Positions 8,271 to 16,876 of a DNA stretch of 64,000 nucleotides are shown piece after piece. The notes beneath the pieces are model-generated. The model saw only the letters and a list, made by a program, of their open reading frames with translations. It did not search any database and was not told the origin of the DNA. Numbering within the stretch: position 1 is the first letter of the stretch; every line of letters starts with the position of its first letter. The stretch spans positions 248,001 to 312,000 of the forward strand of contig NZ_SELT01000001.1 of NCBI RefSeq assembly GCF_004361065.1, given 5' to 3'. A program made the position numbers and the translations under genes. The DNA is from Cognatilysobacter terrigena. GTDB lineage: Bacteria > Pseudomonadota > Gammaproteobacteria > Xanthomonadales > Xanthomonadaceae.

Positions 8271-8975
8271 TCAGTGCGCGGGCGCGACGTCGAGCGTCGC
8301 GAGCCGCAGTTCGAAGAAGGGCGTGCCGTTCTGGTCGATGCGCAGCACGCGCGGCCAGCGCACGCCGTCGTCCTCGATGACGCCATCGAAGGTGAAGCGT
8401 TGCGCGATAGCCACGCCGGGTTCCGCGTCGGGCACGCGGTCTTCGAGGGCGACCAGCCGACCGGTCGCGTCGAAGAACAGATCGGCGGGCGCTGCCTTCG
8501 GATGTTCGACGTGCAGCACCTGCAGGCCATTGCGATCAGGACGTCGCTCGACGCGCGTACCGGGGTCGCGCAGCGTCACGAGTCGCATCAGGCCGTAGGT
8601 CGCGTACTGCGGGCGTTCGTTCGCGAGCATGTCCGCCGCCATCGGCTCACGGCGACCGTCGCGTTCGATCCAGCCGCTGTCACCGTCGATCACCATGCGA
8701 CGCTGCGTCGTGTCGCGCTTGTCGCGCAGCCACGTCGTCGACGATGCGCGTTCGAACGGGACGACGGTGCTGTCGACACCCAACTCGATGCGCCGATCGC
8801 CCGCGAACGCCGTCGCGTCACCCGTCCAGTGCAAGGACTGCGCGCGTTGCAGCGCGGCTTGCCCACCCGCCGCATCGATCGCCTTGGCGATCAACGCATC
8901 CTCGCGCACGCGCACCTGCGTGCAGGCGACGCAGGCGAGCAGGGCGATAACGAGCAGCGAGCGATGGGTGCGCAT
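8271..8975 (-). CDS. LolA-like hypothetical lipoprotein
   Basis: A 234-residue protein with a lipoprotein signal whose lipobox is VAC (Cys at about 18). The mature part begins with an Ala-rich helix (IAKAIDAAGGQAALQRAQSLHW), common in proteins distantly related to outer-membrane lipoprotein-sorting factors. It continues as alternating strands (TTWLRDKRDTTQRRMVIDG, RMVTL, LQVLHVEHPK), consistent with a half-barrel lipid- or ligand-binding fold. The fold is inferred and the partner is unknown. It may be co-transcribed with the outer-membrane protein gene 47 bases upstream. Confidence 0.55.
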   Translation of the reverse strand: MRTHRSLLVIALLACVACTQVRVREDALIAKAIDAAGGQAALQRAQSLHWTGDATAFAGDRRIELGVDSTVVPFERASSTTWLRDKRDTTQRRMVIDGDSGWIERDGRREPMAADMLANERPQYATYGLMRLVTLRDPGTRVERRPDRNGLQVLHVEHPKAAPADLFFDATGRLVALEDRVPDAEPGVAIAQRFTFDGVIEDDGVRWPRVLRIDQNGTPFFELRLATLDVAPAH

Positions 8976-9022
8976 GCGCGCAGACTAGCCGCACGACGCG
9001 GCGGCATCGCGCCGCCCGTCGA

Positions 9023-9769
9023 TCACCAGCGCTGGGACAGGCCAACCGTCCAGGCGCGGTCGACGGCGGCGTCACTCAGGCCGTAGCTGAAGGCCATGTC
9101 GACCTGCGTGCTGTCGCCGAAACGCCAGCTGGCGCCGGCGTCAAACGTGGTTTCCGGGCCGCCGTTGCCGTGCATCGGGATGCGCTGCGCCGCGACTTCG
9201 CCGAACACGCGCGCACGGCCGTCGGCGAACGACTTGCCGACGACCACGGCGAACAGGCCGGCCAGACCGTCGTCGCCATCCCCGCGTTCGTACGCAATGC
9301 CCGGCATGACACCGACGCCGATGTCGTGCGCGAACTCCCATTCGGCGACGAACTCCAGCGACGGTCGCACGCCGCGATGGTCGGCGCCGACGCCGGTCGG
9401 CAGCTCCGCGCCAGCGATCCACGCCATCGACGGCATGCCGTCGCGATCCTGCAGGTGATGCTTCACGCCGATGCCGAGATCGCTCCAGTCGGACTGACCA
9501 ACGGCGGTGACGCGGCCTTCGGTCTCGAAGCGCAGCTCCCAGGCATCGCCCAGTCCGACGCGAAGCAGCGTGGGCGTCGAACGCTCCAGCGGCGAGCCGG
9601 CGTCCGCACTCGCGGCGACGCTCGTTTCCAGCTGCACGTGGCGGCCAACGGTGGCGCTGGATTCGACGAAGTCGGGACGATCCGTCGAGATCGGGTCTTC
9701 CGCGAAGGCGGGCAGTGCGGCAGCAAGGCCGGCGACGAGCAGGAGGCGGCAGGCGGTCGAGCGGATCAT
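9023..9769 (-). CDS. MetA-pathway/transporter-like outer-membrane beta-barrel protein
   Basis: A 248-residue protein with a cleavable signal peptide (cut near PAFA-ED). The mature N-terminus, STDRPDFVESSATV, is the standard opening of proteins annotated as putative MetA-pathway or transporter outer-membrane proteins. Alternating amphipathic strands follow (LRFETEGRVTAV, DLGIGVKHHLQD, MPGIAYERG), ending in an aromatic residue (SQRW), as needed for BAM-dependent barrel insertion. Function is unproven; most such proteins are outer-membrane channels of unknown specificity. Confidence 0.72.
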   Translation of the reverse strand: MIRSTACRLLLVAGLAAALPAFAEDPISTDRPDFVESSATVGRHVQLETSVAASADAGSPLERSTPTLLRVGLGDAWELRFETEGRVTAVGQSDWSDLGIGVKHHLQDRDGMPSMAWIAGAELPTGVGADHRGVRPSLEFVAEWEFAHDIGVGVMPGIAYERGDGDDGLAGLFAVVVGKSFADGRARVFGEVAAQRIPMHGNGGPETTFDAGASWRFGDSTQVDMAFSYGLSDAAVDRAWTVGLSQRW

Positions 9770-9858
9770 CGAGACGAACGTTCCAGGGTGGTCCCGTACG
9801 TGAACGACCCGGCCGCGCCGACCTTTAGCGGCGCGGTAGGAACGGCGGTACGCCGCGG

Positions 9859-11655
9859 CTACAGCGCCCCGCCAGCGGAGGCCGAGAGCCGGCGCAGGCG
9901 GCGTCCGAGCCGGTCGACGTTGTCGCGGGTGAGGGCGAGTCCGTCGGCCTGCGGGCGGTCGAGCATGGACTCCGCGAGCGCACGCAGTGCCGCCTCGTGC
10001 TCGGCCGCGGAGGCCGCGTCGACAGCGATGCGCGATGCGATCGCCGGGCGTTCGTCGGCGGTCGGTATGCCATAACCCGACGGCGCGAACGACGCCGGGC
10101 GTGCGAGGCGCGCGGCGATCGCGATTGCATCGCGTGTGTCGGACCGCAGTGCGGAAGCATCGCGATCGTTGTCGTCCAGGAGCCGACGCTTAAGCGCATC
10201 GGTGGCGCGCAGCTCGGCACGTCGAAGTGCGGCCGTCTCGATTACGAGCAGGGCGGCGGTCTGCTTGAGGTCGCCCCGGTCGAGCCATTCGGTACGACGG
10301 GATGCGGGAAGGTCGAGCCACGAGACCACGTCGCGCGCCGGCAAGGGGAGCGTCGACGTGGCGACGGCAAACAGCTCGGCGTAGTGCTGGCCTTGCGAGT
10401 CGAAGCGATAGCCGAGGCGACGTGCCTCGTCGATGTCCGCAAGCACGGACATGTCCGCGACACCCGCGCGAACGAGCCTCGACTGCAGGCCGGTCGGCGT
10501 CAGGCTCGAGAGATCCAGCGACGCCAGCCGCGGTACGCCGTCGTGCAGCAGTGTCCACGTTTCGACCGCGCAGTTGCGGGTGACGAAGCGATAGCGGCCG
10601 TCGTACGACCAGTGCACCTGCGCGGCGCGTTCCATCAGCGACGCGATCTCCTGGCGCGACAGCTTCAACGGGATCGACGTCAGGTCGCGCAGTTCGACCT
10701 TCGTGTATTCGTCGATGACCTGTGGCATCGGCAGCGCGAACAGGCGCGAGGGATAGCCGCCGGCCAGCCCGCGCCAGCTCGACAGCTGAACGTCGTCGAC
10801 GAACGCGCGGAACGACAGAACGACGTGCCACGCGATGTCGAGGCGACAATCGGGGCCGACGGCGCGACCCGGCGCGCAGACGACCAGCCGCAGCATCGAA
10901 TGGCCCCAGCGGCTCATTGGCTGTCGATCGGCGCCCGCGATCAGGTAGTCGATCGCGTAGACGCGCGACGGATCGAGCGCGAGCAGCGACGAGGGATCGG
11001 CTGCGCCGTCGCTACGGGCCTGCACGAAGGTCGGCGTTGCGCAGTCGTTCGCGTGGACCGTGGCGCCCGTGCGCGCAGCGAACCATCGTGCGAGCGCGGG
11101 ACGGCGGCAGGCGTAGTCGGCGTCGAGAACGAAGTGTTCGAGGTTGACGGCGACGAACTCGCGCGGATCGGTGAGTTCGTACGCATCCGGGCTGCGGTCG
11201 TGGAAATCGTTGCGCCGAACGCGCGCGTGCAGCGGCGCCACGGACCAGCCGGCGAGGTCGAGCAATCGAGCTTCGCGCGACAGCCCGCCGCGCGGCGAGC
11301 GATCCCATGCATGCGCTAGTTCGTGCAGCACCGCGGCGAGCGCGTTGCGCGATGGCGCGTCGACGGTGGATGCATCGAGCAGCCCGCGCCGAAGCTGCAG
11401 CGTGTTTGCGACGTAATGGCCGTCGACGTGTGCGGGCAGGTCGTCGCGCCACTGCACGCGCAGCGGCGCATCGAGCGCGCCCGCCCATGCGGGCGGAAGG
11501 AGCGATGTCGCGCGGGCGAGCACCGCGTCGCTCGCCGCGCGCTGCGCATCGGTCAGGTTCTGCGTGTCGTTCGCGAGCTCGACCGCGCAGGCCGGTGTCG
11601 CGAGCAGCGCCGCGGCGAAGGCCGCGACGAGCGCGAGGGTCCGCGCTGCGGTCAT
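9859..11655 (-). CDS. DUF4105 (Lnb N-terminal-like) periplasmic protein with HExxH motif
   Basis: A 598-residue exported protein (signal peptide ending near Ala24). Two catalytic-looking modules are visible. An N-terminal module has HELAH at 111-115 within AAVLHELAHAWDRS, a zincin-type motif. A DUF4105 module has WGHSMLRL (His252) and FVTRNCAVETW (Cys362), the His/Cys pattern of papain-like NlpC/P60-related enzymes. A helical C-terminal region of about 190 residues follows. Families with this layout are thought to act on cell-wall or lipid substrates, but I know of no firm activity. The next gene downstream of its start encodes a DUF2388-like protein. Confidence 0.7.
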   Translation of the reverse strand: MTAARTLALVAAFAAALLATPACAVELANDTQNLTDAQRAASDAVLARATSLLPPAWAGALDAPLRVQWRDDLPAHVDGHYVANTLQLRRGLLDASTVDAPSRNALAAVLHELAHAWDRSPRGGLSREARLLDLAGWSVAPLHARVRRNDFHDRSPDAYELTDPREFVAVNLEHFVLDADYACRRPALARWFAARTGATVHANDCATPTFVQARSDGAADPSSLLALDPSRVYAIDYLIAGADRQPMSRWGHSMLRLVVCAPGRAVGPDCRLDIAWHVVLSFRAFVDDVQLSSWRGLAGGYPSRLFALPMPQVIDEYTKVELRDLTSIPLKLSRQEIASLMERAAQVHWSYDGRYRFVTRNCAVETWTLLHDGVPRLASLDLSSLTPTGLQSRLVRAGVADMSVLADIDEARRLGYRFDSQGQHYAELFAVATSTLPLPARDVVSWLDLPASRRTEWLDRGDLKQTAALLVIETAALRRAELRATDALKRRLLDDNDRDASALRSDTRDAIAIAARLARPASFAPSGYGIPTADERPAIASRIAVDAASAAEHEAALRALAESMLDRPQADGLALTRDNVDRLGRRLRRLSASAGGAL

Positions 11656-11671
11656 GCGAAGGGTGAAGCGA

Positions 11672-11980
11672 TCAGCGGGCGAGGATCGCCATCGCGAGCT
11701 GCAAGTCGCTCGCGGACTGCGCGTCCGCGCGGTGTTCGCGCATCAGTCGCAGCGCCGCCTCGAGCTGCGCGCCGCGCACGCGACCGTCCGTGGCAACGAA
11801 GAGCGCCGCATCGTCGCGCGCCTGCATCACCACCTTGTCGTCGCCCGATGAGCTGCCGCTGGAGTTGGACGACGCGCCGGCCGACGAGCCCGCGGACGAA
11901 CCGGCGAAGCTGCTGGCCGCGGCGGACAGCGGGAGGGCGAGGGCGATCGCCGTCGCGAGCAGGGTGCGGGTCGTGGTCAT
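11672..11980 (-). CDS. DUF2388-like small secreted protein with Ser/Gly repeat
   Basis: A 102-residue protein. A signal peptide at 1-22 is followed by a low-complexity stretch of Ser, Ala and Gly (residues 23-46, SSAG/SSNSSG units). A compact C-terminal domain follows: DDKVVMQARDDAALFVATDG, then RGAQLEAALRLMR, then SDLQLAMAILA. This resembles the DUF2388/TIGR02448 family, small periplasmic proteins known mostly from Pseudomonas and often encoded beside DUF4105 proteins, as here (16 bases apart, same strand). It is likely translated first in the pair. The role is unknown. Confidence 0.65.
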   Translation of the reverse strand: MTTTRTLLATAIALALPLSAAASSFAGSSAGSSAGASSNSSGSSSGDDKVVMQARDDAALFVATDGRVRGAQLEAALRLMREHRADAQSASDLQLAMAILAR

Positions 11981-12047
11981 GCGGTCGGCATCCGGTCGAG
12001 GGATGCCGAGCATAGTGCGGCCCGCGCGCAGCCGGCTGAACCGAGCG

Positions 12048-12347
12048 TCAGTGTAGGCGGCCGATGTCGTCCGGGGTGCCGTCCTTGGGATCGACCACGA
12101 CGTACTCGGGCGATTCGGCGTCGTGCACATGGCGCAGCGCTTCGACCACCTCGGGCGCCAGACGGCTGACGTCCAGCACCACCTTGCCGGAGTGCACGTC
12201 GCGCACCGCGCTGTTGGGCAGCACGAAGTCACCGGCGTTCTGGATGTTGACGACGAACTCGGAGCGTCGCGTCTCGCGCACCGCGCCGATTCCGACGCCG
12301 CCATCCGCGACGAACACCATCTGCCCGACTTCGATCCGTTCCTGCAT
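12048..12347 (-). CDS. DUF2171-like small beta-barrel protein
   Basis: A 99-residue protein. I IEVGQMVFVADGG-x-GIGAV, followed by SEFVVNIQNAGDFVLPNSAVRDV, resembles DUF2171/PRC-barrel-like proteins, where a short beta-barrel is thought to bind other proteins or serve in stress responses. The C-terminal half (VVEALRHVHDAESPEYVVV) is specific to this lineage. I choose the ATG at 12347 because GAGGT sits eight bases upstream; the GTG at 12356 would overlap that ribosome site. It lacks a signal peptide. Confidence 0.55.
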   Translation of the reverse strand: MQERIEVGQMVFVADGGVGIGAVRETRRSEFVVNIQNAGDFVLPNSAVRDVHSGKVVLDVSRLAPEVVEALRHVHDAESPEYVVVDPKDGTPDDIGRLH

Positions 12348-12472
12348 GGCCAGCACCTCGCGACGTCGCGGCCCACGGCCGCATGGGCCGATATTGCCGG
12401 CCGCAGTCGTTTTCGAAGGGTGAACGTGGTCATCGTCGCGGCGCGCTCACCGCGCGTATCGACCATCGCGGC

Positions 12473-12745
12473 ATGCCTTCCGCGCTCCGACGCTTCTTCT
12501 CCGACGCGAACGGCCGCCTGGTCATCGCGCAACGGCCGAATCTGCCGCTTGTGCTGTGGGCGGCGTTTGCCATTGCGGCCCGGCTGATGCCGCCGTCGCA
12601 TACGCGCGACGTGGTCGGCTTCGTGGGCTCGGCCCTCGCATTCACCTGGGCGTGGCTGGAACTCACTGACGGCGACAGTCCGTTCCGTCGCGTGCTGGGC
12701 GCGCTCGTGCTCGTCGGTATCGTCGTGCTACGGGCGATGGGCTGA
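12473..12745 (+). CDS. hypothetical membrane protein of 90 residues
   Basis: Three hydrophobic segments are visible: about 25-43 (LPLVLWAAFAIAARLM), 49-65 (VVGFVGSALAFTWAWL) and 74-90 (VLGALVLVGIVVLRAMG). The N-terminus is basic (SALRRFFSDANGRLV), which suggests an inside orientation. No domain is recognised. Its last 18 bases overlap the convergent M23 peptidase gene, unusual but plausible in this dense genome. Coding is supported by the transmembrane pattern rather than by a clear ribosome site. Confidence 0.5.
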   Translation: MPSALRRFFSDANGRLVIAQRPNLPLVLWAAFAIAARLMPPSHTRDVVGFVGSALAFTWAWLELTDGDSPFRRVLGALVLVGIVVLRAMG

Positions 12746-13306
12746 TGCGACTGGTTGCAGCCGTGGCCAGGGATTGACCGCGCCGTTCGCGGTGTAGATG
12801 CCGTAATGCAGATGCGGCGGCGTGCCGCGCGCGTTGCCGGTATCGCCGACGATGCCGAGCTGTGTGCCTGCGCGGATCAGGTCGCCCACGTGCAGGTCGC
12901 GATCCCACGCATCGAGGTGCGCGTAGTAATGGCGCTCACCGCCCGGGCCGAGCACCCACACCTGCCGGCCGCCGAGCCCCTGGTCACGAATCGCGATGAC
13001 GAGACCGCGCGTCGCGCTCGTCACCGGCGTGCCGCGGCGCGCGAAGATGTCGACGCCCTGATGGTGGCGATTCGGTGGACGCGCCGCGTTCCACGTATCC
13101 GCGATGCTACGCGGCGCTACGCCGAGGACCGGCACCGGCACATGCATCGGCGCCGGTTCGCGCTGCAGCGCCGCGATCGCACGCGGCACGGCCATGAACG
13201 GTTGGCGCCAGGCCCAGACGCCGATGAGCGCCGCGACGCAGCCCGCCGCAACGAGGATCAGCACCCGGCGCGCGAGGGGCGCGTAGTGGCGGGTTTCAGG
13301 GGTCAC
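12728..13306 (-). CDS. M23-family (LytM) metallopeptidase, membrane anchored
   Basis: A 192-residue protein with one N-terminal transmembrane anchor (about 14-32). The LytM domain is complete. The first zinc motif is HHQGVDIFARRGTPV (H-x3-D), the central RHYYAHLD supplies a third ligand region, and HLHYGIY gives H-x-H. The domain is short, as in the minimal peptidoglycan endopeptidases and in non-catalytic amidase activators. Because the ligand residues are intact, real endopeptidase activity in the periplasm is likely. The spacer between anchor and domain is only about 45 residues. Confidence 0.85.
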   Translation of the reverse strand: MTPETRHYAPLARRVLILVAAGCVAALIGVWAWRQPFMAVPRAIAALQREPAPMHVPVPVLGVAPRSIADTWNAARPPNRHHQGVDIFARRGTPVTSATRGLVIAIRDQGLGGRQVWVLGPGGERHYYAHLDAWDRDLHVGDLIRAGTQLGIVGDTGNARGTPPHLHYGIYTANGAVNPWPRLQPVASAHRP

Positions 13307-13383
13307 GCGTCACTCCGCCGACGGGCTTGGCCGCTCGTCGCGCCGACGTATTACGCTTGCGTTCTTCCCCACGTGAGGCGGTC

Positions 13384-13902
13384 ATGACGATCTCCCTGTC
13401 CCAGGCGTCCATCCCGGTGTTCGTTCGTGCGCTGCGCAATCTACGGCACATCCTCGAGAAGGGCGCAGCGCATGCGCGCGAGCGCGGCGTCGATGCCGAT
13501 TCGCTGCTGCAGCTGCGCATCGTCGACGACATGCTTCCGCTGTCGCGCCAGGTCCAGATCGCCTGCGACATGGCCAAGAACGGCGCTGCGCGTCTCGCCG
13601 GGCAGGACCCGGTGCCGCTCGCCGACGAGGAGACCACGCTCGAGCAGCTCTACGCGCGCATCGAGAAGACGGTCGAGCTGATCGAAGGCGTGGATGCGTC
13701 GAAGATCGACGGCAGTGAAGGCCGCGAGATCGTGCTGAAGATGCGTTCGGGCGAGCTGCGCTTCAACGGGCAGGACTACCTGCTGCAGTTCGTGCTGCCG
13801 AACCTCTACTTCCACGTCACGACGACGTATGCGCTGCTGCGTCGCGAAGGCGCGCCGCTGGGCAAGACCGACTTCATCGCCGGTCCGAACGCGCCGGCCT
13901 GA
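13384..13902 (+). CDS. DUF1993 family protein
   Basis: A 172-residue helical protein. It opens TISLSQASIPVFVRALRNLRHILEKG and contains LRIVDDMLPLSRQVQIACD and YFHVTTTYALLRREGAPLGK, the conserved blocks of DUF1993. The family is related to the DinB four-helix bundle, where three His-like positions can bind a metal. Here the C-terminal FHVTTTYALLR keeps one of them. Function is unknown and it is expected to be cytosolic. It stands alone upstream of an SDR gene. Confidence 0.8.
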   Translation: MTISLSQASIPVFVRALRNLRHILEKGAAHARERGVDADSLLQLRIVDDMLPLSRQVQIACDMAKNGAARLAGQDPVPLADEETTLEQLYARIEKTVELIEGVDASKIDGSEGREIVLKMRSGELRFNGQDYLLQFVLPNLYFHVTTTYALLRREGAPLGKTDFIAGPNAPA

Positions 13903-14004
13903 TGACACGGTCGTCCTCACGGTTTCGTGAGCCGCCGCTCACCGGCGCTTTGCGCGGCGCCGGGCAGGGTGGCGTCTTCCGCACAACCCGCACAGGACGA
14001 CCGC

Positions 14005-15000
14005 ATGGCCAGCCAGCACCCCAAGGGCGACGGCGCGCGTACCGCCGACGCCCAGCGCCGCATCCAGTCGAAGATCGACGGTAAAGAAGCCGCCAAGGGC
14101 GGCACGTCGTCGGGCGACGACAAGAAGGCCGTGCAGGCGGGCCTCGACGACAAGCCCGAGAACCCGCTGCCCAAGCAGCACCTGAAGAAGCCCGGCAACG
14201 AGCACGACCTCGAGCTCGAGCCGCGTTTCCTCGCGCCGGGATACATCGGCAGCGGCAAGCTCGATGACATGGTCGCCATCGTCACCGGCGGCGATTCGGG
14301 CATCGGTCGCGCCGTCGCGGTGCTGTTCGCGCGCGAAGGCGCGGACGTCGCCGTGATGTATCTCGACGAGCACGAGGACGCCGAGACCACCAAAGAGTTC
14401 GTCGAAGCTGAAGGCCGTCGCTGCATCACGATCGCCGGTGACGTGCGCGACGCGGGCTTCTGCGATCGCGCCGTGCAGCAGGTCGTCGACGAGTTCGGCC
14501 GCCTCGACATCCTCGTCAACAACGCCGCATTTCAGCAGCACGCGAAGAAGCTCGAGGACATCACCGACGAGCAGCTGATGATGACGCTGGAGACGAACGT
14601 CGGTGGCTACTTCCACATGGCGCGCGCCGCGCTGCCGCACATGAAGCAGGGCGCGTGCATCATCAACACGACGTCGGAGACCGCGATCTTCGGCAGCAAG
14701 GAACTGCTCGATTACTCGGCGACGAAGGGCGCGATCAGCGCATTTACCATGTCGCTCGCGAGCAACCTGCTGGAGCGCGGCATCCGGGTGAACGCGGTGG
14801 CGCCGGGGCCGGTGTGGACGCCGCTGAATCCCGCCGACAAGGACGCCGAATCCGTCGCCTCGTTCGGCCAGGACAGCGACATGAAGCGTCCCGCGCAGCC
14901 GGAGGAGCTGTCGCCGGCGTACGTCTTCCTCGCGTCGCCGGTGACCGGCTCCTACGTCAACGGCGCGATCCTGCCGGTGATGGGCGGTCCGCGCGGTTGA
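14005..15000 (+). CDS. SDR oxidoreductase, YhdG/YghA-like with N-terminal hydrophilic extension
   Basis: A 331-residue protein. The first 80 residues are charged and low in complexity (ASQHPKGDGARTADAQRR, SGDDKKAVQAGLDDKPENPL), ending in the lineage-typical PKQHLKKPGNEHDLELEPRF. The short-chain dehydrogenase domain then starts with IVTGGDSGIGRAVAVLF (T-G-x3-G-I-G), followed by NNAAFQ, a catalytic Ser region and YSATKGA (Y-x3-K). Such long SDRs are often stress-induced and reduce unidentified carbonyls. I start at ATG 14005, with AGGAC upstream. A paralogue of the same subfamily lies at 49435-50280. Confidence 0.85.
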   Translation: MASQHPKGDGARTADAQRRIQSKIDGKEAAKGGTSSGDDKKAVQAGLDDKPENPLPKQHLKKPGNEHDLELEPRFLAPGYIGSGKLDDMVAIVTGGDSGIGRAVAVLFAREGADVAVMYLDEHEDAETTKEFVEAEGRRCITIAGDVRDAGFCDRAVQQVVDEFGRLDILVNNAAFQQHAKKLEDITDEQLMMTLETNVGGYFHMARAALPHMKQGACIINTTSETAIFGSKELLDYSATKGAISAFTMSLASNLLERGIRVNAVAPGPVWTPLNPADKDAESVASFGQDSDMKRPAQPEELSPAYVFLASPVTGSYVNGAILPVMGGPRG

Positions 15001-15021
15001 TGTGTTGGTCGCGGGCGGAGG

Positions 15022-16137
15022 TCAGCCCTTCGCCCGCGCCATGCAGCGCCGATAGCGCTGGTCGACGCGCTGCGCGAACCACGCGGTCGTCAGGCGGCGC
15101 GTGATCTTCGGGCTTTCGAGGCTGATCTCGGGAAGCCGCGCGCGCGGCAACGCGTGGCCCGCCGCGCGCTCGGCGAGTTGCGCGATGTCGCGATAGAGAT
15201 CGGTCTTCTCGAAGTCGAGCGAACGCGATTTGAGCAGGGCGCGATGGATGGTCGCGCTATCCGTTCCGAGTTCGGGCGCGAGGGTGTCGATCGCGTTCTC
15301 GGTCTTGCTCGGCCCGCCGTCGCCGCTGATGAGGTCCCCGTCGAGTTCCAGCGGAATGCCGGTCGCCACCGACACCATGTTCTGGAACGCGGCATTGCGG
15401 CTCGCGTACCAACCGGCGTTGTAGTCGGCGAAGCGGTAGATCGGCTGCTTGTACGACGCGCGATAACCGAGCAGGTGCGCGGTACCGAAGTAGACGCCGC
15501 CGCGACGGGTGAACACCTCGTGCCGGATCGAACCCTGCACCGGATACGGATAGTCTTTGTCGCGTGCGAGTTCCTGCGCGAAATTGATGCTCACCTGCAT
15601 TGGTCCGCCGGTGTGCACGGGATTGGAACTCGCGAGCAGGCGCGTCCCCATCGGCACGCGATCGATCATCGCCTCGTAGATGTCGCTGAGTTCGCGTTCC
15701 GTGGTCGCCGCGGCGATGCGTTGCTCCCATGTGCGGCCGTCCGGCGACTCGATCTGCAGCGCGGCGCGTGCGACCAGCGGCGGGATGTGGTGCGACGACA
15801 TCCGCCGATCGATTTCCTCGAGCGCGATGCGACCCAGCCCCGGCACGCTGGGATCGGACGCGAATCCGGATTCCTGTTCCGTCACCGCAACGACCGCGCA
15901 GAGATTCGCCGTCGCCGGATCGATCTTCAGCGACTGGAACGCGGCCTGGATGTCGGCGGCCCAACCGGTGCGATCCCGCACGCCACGTGGAATGAGCCGC
16001 GCCAGTTCAGCCCGGACCTCGGCGGGCGTCTTCGGCCGCGGTTTGGGCTTCTCATGGCAGCCGACCAACAACGTGGTGATCACCAGCGCGACGGCTAGCC
16101 ACGTGGAGCGGGAAATCACGGATGAACGCATCGGCAT
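15022..16137 (-). CDS. DUF1615 family lipoprotein
   Basis: About 371 residues. The signal sequence ends in the lipobox LLVGC, so the protein should be lipidated. The mature domain is the DUF1615 type: AVVAVTEQESGFASDPSVPGLG, then SSNPVHTGGPMQVSINFAQ, then the YRFADYNAGWYASRNAAFQNMV segment. The EQESGF and ADYNAGWYASRN blocks recall soluble lytic transglycosylase folds, so peptidoglycan-related activity is a reasonable inference. Two in-frame Met codons six bases apart (16137 and 16131) are both possible starts. Confidence 0.8.
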   Translation of the reverse strand: MPMRSSVISRSTWLAVALVITTLLVGCHEKPKPRPKTPAEVRAELARLIPRGVRDRTGWAADIQAAFQSLKIDPATANLCAVVAVTEQESGFASDPSVPGLGRIALEEIDRRMSSHHIPPLVARAALQIESPDGRTWEQRIAAATTERELSDIYEAMIDRVPMGTRLLASSNPVHTGGPMQVSINFAQELARDKDYPYPVQGSIRHEVFTRRGGVYFGTAHLLGYRASYKQPIYRFADYNAGWYASRNAAFQNMVSVATGIPLELDGDLISGDGGPSKTENAIDTLAPELGTDSATIHRALLKSRSLDFEKTDLYRDIAQLAERAAGHALPRARLPEISLESPKITRRLTTAWFAQRVDQRYRRCMARAKG

Positions 16138-16402
16138 CAGCCTAGAGGTGTCGCGGTGTGGACGGCGCATCGTCGGCTAGCGCGAGTTCGGGCGCGGCGA
16201 CGAACCTGCTGCGCCTGCGTGTGCGCTGCCAGGGCGAACGAAAGAATCAGTCCGGCGAACGGGGCGTCGGGGCACGGGAGCGGCGGGCGACGGGGGATGC
16301 GGAAGGGTAGCCGAGCGCCGCCCGCGACGCAGCGCAGGATCCGGATAGCACGCCGCGCGCGCGGCGCCGATGCTGCACGCATCGTCCCGCAGGAGTTTCG
16401 CT

Positions 16403-16876
16403 ATGACCTTCCGCATTTACGGTCTCGACCCGTCGCCTTTCGTATCGCTGTACGGGCTGTCGGACGAGGAACTCGCGTCGCGCGGCGCACGTCGCGTCGT
16501 CGTTGGGCCCGATGGCGGCGTGCCCGATCGCGTCGAACTTCGCGACCTCCGCGAAGGCGAGATCGCCTTGCTCGTCAACCACACGCACCAGCCCGCCAAC
16601 ACGCCGTATCGCGCGAGCCATGCCGTTTACGTGCTGGAAGGCGCGACATCCGCGCGCACCGTCGACGGCGCGGTGCCAGAGGTAATGCGTCGACGCCTGC
16701 TGTCGCTGCGCGCGTTCGATGCGGAGCACATGATGATCGAGGCGGACGTGGTCGACGGCGCCGATGCCGACGCACGCCTCGCCGGGATGTTCGCCGACGC
16801 CCGCGTCGCCTACATCCACGTGCACTACGCGCGGCCCGGCTGTTTCGCCGCGCGGGTCGAGCGCATCGCCGCCTAG
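16403..16876 (+). CDS. DUF1203 family protein
   Basis: A 157-residue cytosolic protein. It opens FRIYGLDPSPFVSLYGLSDEEL, carries LLVNHTHQPANTPYRASHAVYV in the middle, and ends AYIHVHYARPGCFAARVERI; these are the family's conserved blocks. The H-x-H (HVH) and Cys near the C-terminus are conserved in DUF1203 and hint at a metal site, unproven. AGGAG lies nine bases before the ATG. Its last four bases overlap the convergent GGDEF gene. Confidence 0.85.
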   Translation: MTFRIYGLDPSPFVSLYGLSDEELASRGARRVVVGPDGGVPDRVELRDLREGEIALLVNHTHQPANTPYRASHAVYVLEGATSARTVDGAVPEVMRRRLLSLRAFDAEHMMIEADVVDGADADARLAGMFADARVAYIHVHYARPGCFAARVERIAA

